Positions 45,760-53,436 of a stretch of DNA of 64,000 nt are shown piece after piece (positions within the stretch are counted from its first letter, which is position 1; every line of letters begins with the position of its first letter). The stretch is from Litoribrevibacter albus. GTDB taxonomy: Bacteria > Pseudomonadota > Gammaproteobacteria > Pseudomonadales > Litoribrevibacteraceae. Below the pieces are notes generated by a model. The model ran no database searches, had not been told where the DNA came from, and saw only the letters and a program-made list of their open reading frames with translations. Position numbers and translations under genes: made by a program. The stretch spans positions 172,767 through 236,766 of the forward strand of contig NZ_BSNM01000026.1 in the NCBI RefSeq assembly GCF_030159995.1. Direction: 5' to 3'.

Positions 45760-46113
45760 ATGTCTGTATACGAAAAGATTGGTGGTGAAGCAGCTGTGAA
45801 TGCTGCGGTAGATATCTTTTATCGCAAAGTGTTGGCGGATGATCGCATCAGTGACTTCTTCGACACTGTGGATATGGAAGCGCAACACGCTAAGCAAAAA
45901 GCCTTCCTGACCATGGCCTTTGGTGGCCCGAACAGCTACACCGGGAAGGACATGCGTGAAGCGCATAAGCACATGAACCTGACTGAAGAGCACTTCAACG
46001 CGGTGGCTGAGAATCTGGTGGGCACCCTTGAGGAACTGGAGGTTCCACAAGAGTACATTGATGAAATCGTCGGCATCGCCGTCAGTGTTAAAGACGACGT
46101 GCTTAATAAGTAA
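45760..46113 (+). CDS. glbN: Group 1 truncated haemoglobin
   Basis: The 117-residue globin shows the group 1 (TrHbN) pattern: SVYEKIGGEAAVNAAVDIFYRKVLADDRISDFF, MAFGGPNSYTGKDMREAHKHM, and the proximal histidine in LTEEHFNAVAENL. Globins of this class often remove nitric oxide, and in some cyanobacteria they are tied to nitrate growth. Its place among nitrate and redox genes suggests NO protection during nitrite reduction. The ferredoxin reductase gene that follows after 60 nt is a plausible electron donor. Confidence 0.93.
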   Translation: MSVYEKIGGEAAVNAAVDIFYRKVLADDRISDFFDTVDMEAQHAKQKAFLTMAFGGPNSYTGKDMREAHKHMNLTEEHFNAVAENLVGTLEELEVPQEYIDEIVGIAVSVKDDVLNK

Positions 46114-46173
46114 TTCATACATTTATTAAGAAATACATCAACTCAATGATTATTCGCAAAGCAGGTTTGGGTT

Positions 46174-47151
46174 ATGTCTCAGGTTCAATTTGAAGACGCA
46201 GTGATCGACTTAAACGAAGGTGAAAGTGTGCTGGATGGATTGCTCCGGTCTGGTATCGACATGGCGTTCGGGTGTAAATCCGGAGTGTGTCAATCATGTT
46301 TGGTTGAGGTCACAGAGGGTGTCCCTCCGGCCGCTGCTCAAAAAGGCTTGAACGACGCCCAAACCGCTTTGGGGTATATGTTGAGCTGCCAATGTCGTCC
46401 TGAGCAAGCCATTCGGGTCAAACGCATTGATGCTTCAACCCAAATGGTTTCTTCAGAAGTGCTCGACAAACAGTGGCTCAATGAAAATGTACTTCGTTTG
46501 AGAGTACGATCCGAACTTAACTATCGTGCTGGTCAATACATCACGCTCTGGCGAAATGAAACTCTGGCACGGAGCTATTCGTTAGCGAGTCATCCTGAGT
46601 CCGACGATTTCCTCGAATTCCATATCAAAGTCATTCCTGACGGACAGTTAAGTCCGTGGTTGGCGAATGAAGTGATGGCTGGCAATAGATTATCGCTGCA
46701 AGGCCCAATGGGGCAATGCTTCTACACCGCGACGTCTCCTGACCAACCTCTGTTAATGGCAGCAATAGGCACAGGGTTAGCGCCGATTTACGGTATTTTG
46801 AAAGATGCGCTCAGTCAGGGACATTATGGCCCGATTGATGTGGTGTTAGGAGCCAGAGAAAGCAATGGATTCTATTTGTTGGATGAGCTGGCGGATTTGG
46901 CTCATCAACATTCCAACTTGACCATCCATGTGGTCAGTCAGGCCGATCTTCCCGAAGACCAGGATAATATCCAGTCGGTTCAAGCCGACCTCTACGATTA
47001 CTGCAATGAACTCTGGCCTAGTCTCAAAGGGTATCGGGTGTTCTTATGCGGTGCTGACAGCTTTGTTAAAAAACTCCGTAAACAAAGTTTTCTGGCGGGG
47101 GCGGACATGGGCGATATCTCGGCGGATGTGTTCATCCCGGCGGGTGGCTAA
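46174..47151 (+). CDS. [2Fe-2S] ferredoxin/FAD reductase (FNR-like)
   Basis: The 325-residue protein begins with a plant-type ferredoxin domain with ligands in CKSGVCQSC and a later SCQC (residues about 34-74). An FNR-type FAD domain (RSYSLASHP, binding FAD) and an NAD(P)H domain (MAAIGTGLAPIYGIL, FLCGADSFV) follow. The domain order matches electron-transfer components of oxygenases and of the phenol hydroxylase/MmoC group. No oxygenase gene is nearby, so reduction of the adjacent truncated haemoglobin is an attractive guess. Confidence 0.88.
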   Translation: MSQVQFEDAVIDLNEGESVLDGLLRSGIDMAFGCKSGVCQSCLVEVTEGVPPAAAQKGLNDAQTALGYMLSCQCRPEQAIRVKRIDASTQMVSSEVLDKQWLNENVLRLRVRSELNYRAGQYITLWRNETLARSYSLASHPESDDFLEFHIKVIPDGQLSPWLANEVMAGNRLSLQGPMGQCFYTATSPDQPLLMAAIGTGLAPIYGILKDALSQGHYGPIDVVLGARESNGFYLLDELADLAHQHSNLTIHVVSQADLPEDQDNIQSVQADLYDYCNELWPSLKGYRVFLCGADSFVKKLRKQSFLAGADMGDISADVFIPAGG

Positions 47152-47187
47152 ACCAATCAGGTGGTTAAACCAATCAATAGCTGAAGT

Positions 47188-47236
47188 AATCAATGAGCTC
47201 TGACGTCAGTTTTGACTTACTCAGACTCCATTGATT
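47188..47236. repeat. REP-like palindrome, copy 1 (diverged)
   Basis: AATCAATGAGCTCTGA opens and ACTCAGACTCCATTGATT closes an imperfect inverted repeat of the same family as the copies at 49911, 55302 and 55608. Confidence 0.6.
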
Positions 47237-47412
47237 CCACAGATTTCACTCCTTTGAGCCAATCATTGAAGCGATTCACTTCAATGGGCGGCTCCTTTTT
47301 CCATGTATTCCACTTTGCTTTGTTCTCCCTGTCCTCTATTTCCTGTTTCTATTTGTTAACTATTTGTTACAGATCAATGAAATTTTTAAAACTTGATCAT
47401 TGTAGTCGGGTA

Positions 47413-47426
47413 TTGATCTCGATCAG
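47413..47426. promoter_or_regulatory. FNR/ANR-type box upstream of the second porin
   Basis: TTGATCTCGATCAG matches the FNR consensus TTGAT-N4-ATCAA at nine of ten defined bases. It lies 143 nt before the porin start. Only one sigma-70-like context is expected here, and I see no sigma-54 element. The rest of 47152-47555 holds a REP copy and no gene. Confidence 0.5.
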
Positions 47427-47555
47427 TATTTAGCCCTTGGTCAGGCGTAGCATTCGCTCTGTGGAAGCCCATTTGTTGTGACATTACATGGGGTTCATTA
47501 CCTACAAAAATTGGTGATAGAGGATGCCTCAAAAGGGACATCTCTGGAGTTCGAT

Positions 47556-48812
47556 ATGAAGAAAGCTAGCTTGACAGTTCGTAGTTCAAAAACGCGAGGA
47601 GTAAACGTTCTGGGTTTGGCAGTTGCAGCGGCAATTGCTGGTCAGGTAACCACAGCCTCGGCGGATTTAGGAAGTGACATCACGGAAGCCCTAAAAGGCG
47701 GTACAGCGTATGGCGATTTTCGACTGAGATATGAGATGGTGGATCAGGATAACGCTTTAAAAGACGCTGATGCACTGACATTACGATCAAGACTGGGCTA
47801 TAAGACCGGCGAAGTACAAGGCTTCTCCGGTGTCATCGAGTTTGAAGATTCCCGAAATGTAGCCGGGATGGATGATTACGACAATACGCAGGGTAAAAAC
47901 CAAGGCGAATATTCTGTGATTGCCGATCCTGAAACCACCGAGCTGGATCAAGGCTACCTCCAGTATAAGAATGAGTTGGTGACCACCAAATTTGGTCGTC
48001 AGGTACTGACCCTGGATAACCACCGTTTCGTGGGGCATGTAGGCTGGAGACAAGACCGTCAGACCTTTGATGCGGTGACTCTAAATGCTACGCCAATTAA
48101 AGACCTATCCATCCAATACGCTTTCCTTGATCAGCGTAACCGTATTTTGGCTGAAGAAGCGGATGTTAACTCCAAAGACCACTTGTTGAATGTGGGTTAC
48201 AAAACGCCATTTGGTAAGCTATCGGCTTATGCATACCTTCTGGAAAATGAAGACGTAGAAGATGATGCGTTAGACACTTACGGCCTGCGCTTTAACGGTA
48301 AGGCAGAAGTGAGCTCTGACCTGAAAGCTCTGTACACCCTTGAATATGCAACTCAGGATAAAGAAGCAGTGGCTGGTGATAACGATGCCGACTACATGAA
48401 TCTTGAAGCTGGTGCAGAATTCAAAGGTGTGACCGCTAAACTGGGGTATGAAGTGCTTGGTTCAGACGACGGTGATTATGGTTTCTCCACGCCATTAGCG
48501 ACACTGCACAAATTCAACGGCTGGGCAGATCAGTTCTTAGCAACACCTAAACAAGGTTTGGTAGACATGTCAGTGGCAGTCAGTGGCACCTTGGCGGGTG
48601 TGAAGCTGGCGGCGGTTTATCATGAATTTGAAGCAGACGAAGAGTCAAACGACGTGGATGATCTTGGTAGCGAGCTGGACTTGTCTGTCACTAAGAAATT
48701 CAGTGACAACTACTCAGGTGGTATCAAGTACGCAGCGTACTCTGCCGGTGACAGCGGAGCAAATAAAGTCGACACCGACAAGGCTTGGTTGTGGGTTAGC
48801 GCCAAGTTCTAA
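47556..48812 (+). CDS. Outer-membrane porin, paralogue of the 39.4-kb porin
   Basis: From the ATG at 47556 (GGAG site, 418 residues) it has a signal peptide (VLGLAVAAAIAGQVTTASA) and a C-terminal WLWVSAKF. Long blocks are shared with the first porin: YGDFRLRYE, TLRSRLGY, IADPETTE, VLTLDNHRFVGHVGWRQDR and the last 150 residues almost throughout. A frame extension to 47478 adds no signal-like sequence. The upstream region has an FNR-type box, not a sigma-54 promoter, so the copies may serve different oxygen conditions. The pair flanks the redox module. Confidence 0.78.
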   Translation: MKKASLTVRSSKTRGVNVLGLAVAAAIAGQVTTASADLGSDITEALKGGTAYGDFRLRYEMVDQDNALKDADALTLRSRLGYKTGEVQGFSGVIEFEDSRNVAGMDDYDNTQGKNQGEYSVIADPETTELDQGYLQYKNELVTTKFGRQVLTLDNHRFVGHVGWRQDRQTFDAVTLNATPIKDLSIQYAFLDQRNRILAEEADVNSKDHLLNVGYKTPFGKLSAYAYLLENEDVEDDALDTYGLRFNGKAEVSSDLKALYTLEYATQDKEAVAGDNDADYMNLEAGAEFKGVTAKLGYEVLGSDDGDYGFSTPLATLHKFNGWADQFLATPKQGLVDMSVAVSGTLAGVKLAAVYHEFEADEESNDVDDLGSELDLSVTKKFSDNYSGGIKYAAYSAGDSGANKVDTDKAWLWVSAKF

Positions 48813-49048
48813 CGTTTGTACCAAGTGCTAACGTTTGTGTAACGCCAAGCGTTCCACTGCGTATCAGGCTCTAGGAGTTTGCTGGAGGGTGCCAGTCCAG
48901 CTAACTTACTAGGGCCTCCTTGTTTTTCCTTCCTCTGCTACTTTTTAGTTCTCTTGGCGACTCCAAGCCAAATGAAGAACAAGAGTTTCTTTAGTGCGGC
49001 CTGCCCCTCAGCTATAATGCTGTCTGTTTTTAATAAGTGAGCACCGTC

Positions 49049-49882
49049 ATGATCCGTATCGGCCGTTACAATGATTTACCCGTTTTAAGCCAGTTACCAC
49101 GAGGGTTACAGCTGGATGGTGGTCGATATGGAGAAATCCTGTTGCCCAAACAATATCTGACAGGCGATGAGCAAGTCGGTGATGTGCTTCGTGTCTTCAT
49201 CTACTGTGACAGTGAAGATCGTCTTATTGCCACGACCGAAACGCCAAAAGTTCAGGTGGGGGAGTTTGCCTACTTGAATGTGGTGGATGAGAGTCGACAT
49301 GGCTGTTTTCTGGATTGGGGATTACCGAAAGATCTGTTTGTGCCGTTCAGTGAACAAAAGCAAACCCTTCAAAAAGGCCGACAGGCGTTGGTGCGGGTTT
49401 ACCTTGATGACTCAAACCGAATCGCGGCATCGGCCAGAATAGATCGTTTCTTGCAGGATACCGATGATTCCTGTCAGTTCAAACAAGGTGAAGAAGTCAC
49501 CATTGTCGCGGCGGATAAATCGGATCTTGGGTTGAAGGTCATCGTTAATGGCACTCACTGGGGGTTGATTTACACCACCGACTTATTTGAACCGCTAAAA
49601 CGTGGTGAAACGCGTCAGGCGTATATCAAACGGGTTCGTGAAGATCAGAAGCTTGAAATCAGTTTACGACCACTTGGCTTTGCCAAGGTTGAAGGCTTAG
49701 CAGCGGAAGTATTGCAAAAGCTGAAGGATGAAAAGGGTTTTATTGCGATCAGTGACAAGAGCTCGCCAGAGGCCATTAAACGCGTCTTCAAATGCAGTAA
49801 AAATGCCTACAAACAAGCCATTGGCAATTTGTACAAACAGAAGTTAATTAAAATTGAAAAAGACGGCATTCACTTGGTTTAG
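49049..49882 (+). CDS. CvfB-like S1 RNA-binding protein
   Basis: The 277-residue protein (ATG at 49049; a GTG four codons earlier is possible) contains successive S1/OB-type beta barrels: RYGEILLPKQYL with VFIYCDSEDRLIATTE, then GCFLDWGLPKDLFVPF with YLDDSNRIAASARIDR, then a third up to LEISLRPLGF. It ends in a winged-helix (IKRVFKCSKNAYKQAIGNLYKQKLIKIEKDGIHLV). This is the CvfB/YitL layout, an RNA-binding regulator. It stands alone between the porin and the glucosylglycerate genes. Confidence 0.85.
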   Translation: MIRIGRYNDLPVLSQLPRGLQLDGGRYGEILLPKQYLTGDEQVGDVLRVFIYCDSEDRLIATTETPKVQVGEFAYLNVVDESRHGCFLDWGLPKDLFVPFSEQKQTLQKGRQALVRVYLDDSNRIAASARIDRFLQDTDDSCQFKQGEEVTIVAADKSDLGLKVIVNGTHWGLIYTTDLFEPLKRGETRQAYIKRVREDQKLEISLRPLGFAKVEGLAAEVLQKLKDEKGFIAISDKSSPEAIKRVFKCSKNAYKQAIGNLYKQKLIKIEKDGIHLV

Positions 49883-49910
49883 CCGGCTTCACTTTTCTTT
49901 TAGAGTCAAG

Positions 49911-49952
49911 AATCAATGGGGTCAGTAGGTACTTACTCTGACTTCATTGATT
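49911..49952. repeat. REP-like palindrome, copy 2
   Basis: AATCAATGGGGTCAG (49911-49925) faces CTGACTTCATTGATT (49938-49952). A further TCCATTGATTTT half follows at about 49961. Confidence 0.75.
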
Positions 49953-50009
49953 TTTGATTTTCCATTGATTTTGAGCTCTCCTAGCCCAGATCTTTAATGA
50001 TCTCTATTG

Positions 50010-50026
50010 TGCACTTAAATGGTGCA
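50010..50026. promoter_or_regulatory. NtrC-binding dyad upstream of the glucosylglycerate operon
   Basis: TGCACTTAAATGGTGCA matches the NtrC consensus TGCACY-N5-RGTGCA at every defined base. A weaker site, GCATGATTCTGGTGC, lies at 50066-50080. They are about 165 and 110 nt upstream of the predicted start of the sigma-54 promoter at 50156, the usual enhancer distance. Confidence 0.75.
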
Positions 50027-50155
50027 TTGCTTTTCGGAAACCCCGTTATCTCTTGATTTCTACGCGCATGATTCTGGTGCGTTAATCCCTTACTAAACTG
50101 ACCACTGTTACTTTCTACTTTTGCCGAACCTGCTGATTTAAGGGGCTGGAGGGAG

Positions 50156-50173
50156 TTGGTACACATCCTGCTC
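50156..50173 (+). promoter_or_regulatory. Sigma-54 promoter for the glucosylglycerate operon
   Basis: TTGGTACACATCCTGCTC has GG at 50158-50159 and GC at 50170-50171 with 10 nt between. Transcription should start near 50182, 38 nt before the glycerate kinase ATG. Confidence 0.65.
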
Positions 50174-50219
50174 ATCTAGACTTAGGTTTATACACTCCGA
50201 AGTAAGAATCGGTGAGCGC

Positions 50220-51170
50220 ATGGTCCATATGAAAGAACAGCAGGCGTTTTATCAAACGTTCCTCGCGAAGCACAGGTTACCCGAGAGTTACGGGAACAGT
50301 GCTCAGGTGAATTTTGAGCCCGTTGCTCAAGCCATCCTTGAACAGCAGGTAATCAAGCAAGCCCCTTATTTTGTCGGGGTAAATGGTTGTCAGGGTTCCG
50401 GGAAAACCACTCTGGCGGATTATCTGGTGCAGTGGTTTGAAGCGCAGGGTAAATCAGCGCTGGCGATTTCATTGGATGATTTTTATCTCACCAAGGCTGA
50501 GCGTCGTGAGCTTGCTGAGTACGTACACCCGTTATTTAAAACCCGTGGCGTACCTGGCACACACGATACCGCGCTGATGGTGAATGTGTTGTCATCATTG
50601 GCGGTAGGAAAAGCTACGAACATTCCTCGTTTCGACAAGTCGATAGATGACCGTGTTGAGCTCTCTGAATGGACAACGATAACTCAGCCAGTGGACATCA
50701 TCGTCTTCGAAGGCTGGTGTTGGGGTGCCCGACATCAAACAGAAGATGCATTAGACGCACCGGTCAATTCTCTGGAATCAGAACAGGATGCGGAAGGCAT
50801 CTGGCGTCGGCATGTGAATACACTGCTGACCACCGATTATGAACCTCTTTATGCCTTTATGGATTGCTGGTTGATGCTAAAAGCACCGTCTTTCGAGTGC
50901 GTGTATCAATGGCGATTAGAACAAGAAGAAAAACTGAAGGCGAAGCTGCAATCATCTACAAATAAGGCTTCTATGTCCGGTTTGATGTCCCCCGAGCAAA
51001 TCGCTGAGTTCATACAGTTCTATCAACGCATCACGGATGAACTATTGAGCCGCTTACCGGAACAGGCCGATGTGGTCTGGCAGCTCAACGCCGACCAGGG
51101 CATTCAGGCATGGACGGCACGTCATACCTTCTCCCATCTAAATTCAATCTCCCACTCAGAAGGAGAGTAA
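50220..51170 (+). CDS. D-glycerate kinase (GLYK type, P-loop)
   Basis: The 316-residue enzyme has the P-loop GCQGSGKT (residues 56-63), the LDDFYLTKAERRELA segment, GVPGTHDTALM and IVFEGWCWGAR. These are marks of the plant/cyanobacterial D-glycerate 3-kinase family (PRK/uridine kinase fold), which phosphorylates D-glycerate with ATP. It heads an operon with MPGP-type phosphatase, GpgS and a GH13 phosphorylase. There it would return glycerate freed from glucosylglycerate to 3-phosphoglycerate. The stop is followed after 2 nt by the next gene. Confidence 0.85.
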   Translation: MVHMKEQQAFYQTFLAKHRLPESYGNSAQVNFEPVAQAILEQQVIKQAPYFVGVNGCQGSGKTTLADYLVQWFEAQGKSALAISLDDFYLTKAERRELAEYVHPLFKTRGVPGTHDTALMVNVLSSLAVGKATNIPRFDKSIDDRVELSEWTTITQPVDIIVFEGWCWGARHQTEDALDAPVNSLESEQDAEGIWRRHVNTLLTTDYEPLYAFMDCWLMLKAPSFECVYQWRLEQEEKLKAKLQSSTNKASMSGLMSPEQIAEFIQFYQRITDELLSRLPEQADVVWQLNADQGIQAWTARHTFSHLNSISHSEGE

Positions 51171-51172
51171 CT

Positions 51173-52036
51173 GTGACCGAAAACCAACAAGGGAAATTAC
51201 TTCGATCCTCGCATCAGGTTCTGATTTTTACGGACCTCGATGGCACGCTGTTGGATCACTATAACTACAATTTTCAACCGGCAATCAGTCTGCTGCACAT
51301 TCTGGAAGAAGCTCGCATTCCGGTGATTCCGGTAACCAGTAAAACGCGGGCAGAACTCTTATCCCTGAGAAAAGAACTCAATAACAAAGACCCCTTTGTG
51401 GTCGAGAACGGTGCAGCGATTTTCATTCCGAAAAGCTTCTTCAAGTCTCAGCCCCAGGGCACCGACGAATGCGAAGAGTTTTGGGTTCGGTCCTTTGCCC
51501 CAAGGCGCAGTTACTGGGTTGAGTTGTTGGAACAAATGTCCGAGCGCTTTCCGAATCAGTTCACTTATTTCAGCAAGTTAGGCACCGAAGGCATTCAGGA
51601 ATTTACCGGGCTGTCGGCGGAAGACGCACAACAGGCCAATCAGCGGGAATACAGTGAGCCAGTGCTGTGGTTCGGTGATGACATCACCAAAGAAAAATTC
51701 AGAGACGCCTTACTGGAAGAAGGCATCTGGATTGTGGAAGGCGGGCGTTTTCTTCACCTCAGCAACGGCTGTGACAAAGGCAAGGCGGTGGCGTGGCTGA
51801 AAGCCTTTTATCAGGCCAGAGATCCTGATATGCCCATTCACACCATTGCGCTGGGCGACAGCCACAACGATGTCTCCATGCTGGAGGCCTGCGACCAGCC
51901 GATTATCATCCGTTCACCCACCAAACATCCCCCGCAGTTAAGAACATCCCAGTCGATTATTCAAAGCCATCTTTCGGGGCCGGAAGGCTGGGCCGACACC
52001 ATCAGTCGTTATTTGGGTTTTCGTATTGGTAATTAA
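51173..52036 (+). CDS. MPGP-family phosphatase, probably glucosyl-3-phosphoglycerate phosphatase
   Basis: Start GTG at 51173, chosen because AGGAGAG lies 6 nt upstream and the frame before it overlaps glycerate kinase (287 residues). HAD motifs: FTDLDGTLLDH with the nucleophile, PVTSKTRAE, and the acidic ALGDSHNDVSML. The Cof/MPGP-type cap includes FVVENGAAIFIPK and LSNGCDKGKAVAWL. The family removes phosphate from mannosyl- or glucosyl-3-phosphoglycerate. GpgS next door makes the glucosyl form, so glucosylglycerate is the likely product. Confidence 0.82.
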   Translation: MTENQQGKLLRSSHQVLIFTDLDGTLLDHYNYNFQPAISLLHILEEARIPVIPVTSKTRAELLSLRKELNNKDPFVVENGAAIFIPKSFFKSQPQGTDECEEFWVRSFAPRRSYWVELLEQMSERFPNQFTYFSKLGTEGIQEFTGLSAEDAQQANQREYSEPVLWFGDDITKEKFRDALLEEGIWIVEGGRFLHLSNGCDKGKAVAWLKAFYQARDPDMPIHTIALGDSHNDVSMLEACDQPIIIRSPTKHPPQLRTSQSIIQSHLSGPEGWADTISRYLGFRIGN

Positions 52037-52098
52037 TAACGGGAGTGTCGGATCGGCTCCCGGAACAGAATTTTTATGAATTAAACATTGAGGTTGTT

Positions 52099-53322
52099 AT
52101 GGCAGATTTTTATCAGAATGGAATCATCACTACGCTGCACAATTTATCGGAACGCACTCATGAGGATTTGGAATCAGAGTTGGTCGAGTTTTCCAAATCT
52201 CGCCCAATGTCGTTGATCCTGCCGTCGTTGTTTTCTGAGTTGGAAGGCGAAGCACTTCCCAACATCATTCAGCATTTAAAAGACGTACCTTACCTGTCGG
52301 AGATCGTCATTGGCCTCGATCGTGCCGATGAAGCGCAATATCGCCATGCACTGAAATTCTTTAATGAATTACCGCAGCATCACCGGGTGTTGTGGAATGA
52401 TGGCCCGCGCTTGAAAGCTTTGGATGCGGAACTGAATGAACTGGGCGTCGCCCCCCGTGAGTTGGGCAAAGGCCGAAATGTGTGGTATTGCATGGGCTAT
52501 ACGTTGGCCTCTGGTCGTGCGGAATCGGTGGCGCTGCATGACTGTGACATCCTTACTTACGATCGCGAGTTATTGGCCCGTTTGATTTATCCGGTGGCGA
52601 ACCCGCGTTTCAACTACGAATTCTGTAAGGGCTATTACGCCCGCGTGGCGGACGGCAAGATCAACGGTCGAGTCTCACGCCTGTTAGTCACGCCGTTATT
52701 AAGATCGCTTAAACGTGTGGTGGGTTATCGCGATTACATCGAATACATGGACAGCTTCCGTTACCCGCTAGCGGGTGAATTCTCCTTCCGTCGTGATGTG
52801 CTTAATGACATTCGTATTCCAAGCGATTGGGGCTTGGAGATCGGTGTTCTGTCTGAGATGTACCGTAACTATGCACACAACCGCTTGTGTCAGGTGGACA
52901 TCGCCAAAACCTACGATCACAAGCATCAGGATTTGTCGTTCGGCAACGATGAAGGGGGCTTGTCGAAGATGTCCATCGACATCACCAAAGCGCTGTTCCG
53001 TAAGTTGGCAACGCAGGGTGAAACCTTTACCACCGAAACCTTCCGTTCGTTGAAAGCCACCTATTACCGAATTGCCCTGGATTTTGTCGAAACCTACCAC
53101 AACGACGCGGTGATGAATGGCCTGAAGCTGGACATCCATAACGAAGAAAAAGCCGTTGAAATGTTTGCCGAAAACATCATGAAAGCCGGTCAGCATTTCC
53201 TGGAACGCCCGATGGAACGCCCATTCATTCCAAGCTGGAACCGCGTTGTCAGCGCCATGCCGGACGTGTTCGAACGTCTGAAAGACGCCGTCGAAAAAGA
53301 CAACGAAGAGTTTCTTGGCTAA
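52099..53322 (+). CDS. gpgS: Glucosyl-3-phosphoglycerate synthase (GT81)
   Basis: From the ATG at 52099 (GAGG site) the protein has 407 residues. It carries the GT-A fold features of GpgS: ISLILPS-like MSLILPSLFSELEG, IVIGLDRAD, KGRNVWYCMGYTLASG, HDCDILTYDR for the metal, and YPLAGEFSFRRDVL with DWGLEIGVLSEMYR. It transfers glucose from NDP-glucose to 3-phosphoglycerate, the first step of glucosylglycerate synthesis. A frame extension to 52045 has no ribosome site. A 14-bp tandem repeat follows the stop. Confidence 0.88.
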   Translation: MADFYQNGIITTLHNLSERTHEDLESELVEFSKSRPMSLILPSLFSELEGEALPNIIQHLKDVPYLSEIVIGLDRADEAQYRHALKFFNELPQHHRVLWNDGPRLKALDAELNELGVAPRELGKGRNVWYCMGYTLASGRAESVALHDCDILTYDRELLARLIYPVANPRFNYEFCKGYYARVADGKINGRVSRLLVTPLLRSLKRVVGYRDYIEYMDSFRYPLAGEFSFRRDVLNDIRIPSDWGLEIGVLSEMYRNYAHNRLCQVDIAKTYDHKHQDLSFGNDEGGLSKMSIDITKALFRKLATQGETFTTETFRSLKATYYRIALDFVETYHNDAVMNGLKLDIHNEEKAVEMFAENIMKAGQHFLERPMERPFIPSWNRVVSAMPDVFERLKDAVEKDNEEFLG

Positions 53323-53327
53323 CGCTC

Positions 53328-53383
53328 TAGAACTAAAGGGGTAGAACTAAAGTGCTAGAACTAAAGGGCTAGAACTAACGTGC
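53328..53383. repeat. Four 14-bp tandem repeats after gpgS
   Basis: TAGAACTAAAG followed by GGG, TGC, GGC or (with CG for AG) TGC is repeated four times without gaps in the gap between gpgS and the phosphorylase gene. Confidence 0.9.
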
Positions 53384-53436
53384 TTGGATAAAAAAATCGG
53401 GATTTAACGGTTGAAGGTCAAAGGGAGAAAACAGTG

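Noticed and set aside
47212..47433. A 73-codon open frame between the ferredoxin reductase and the second porin
   Set aside because: It overlaps the REP copy and the FNR-type box region, has no ribosome site and an odd composition.
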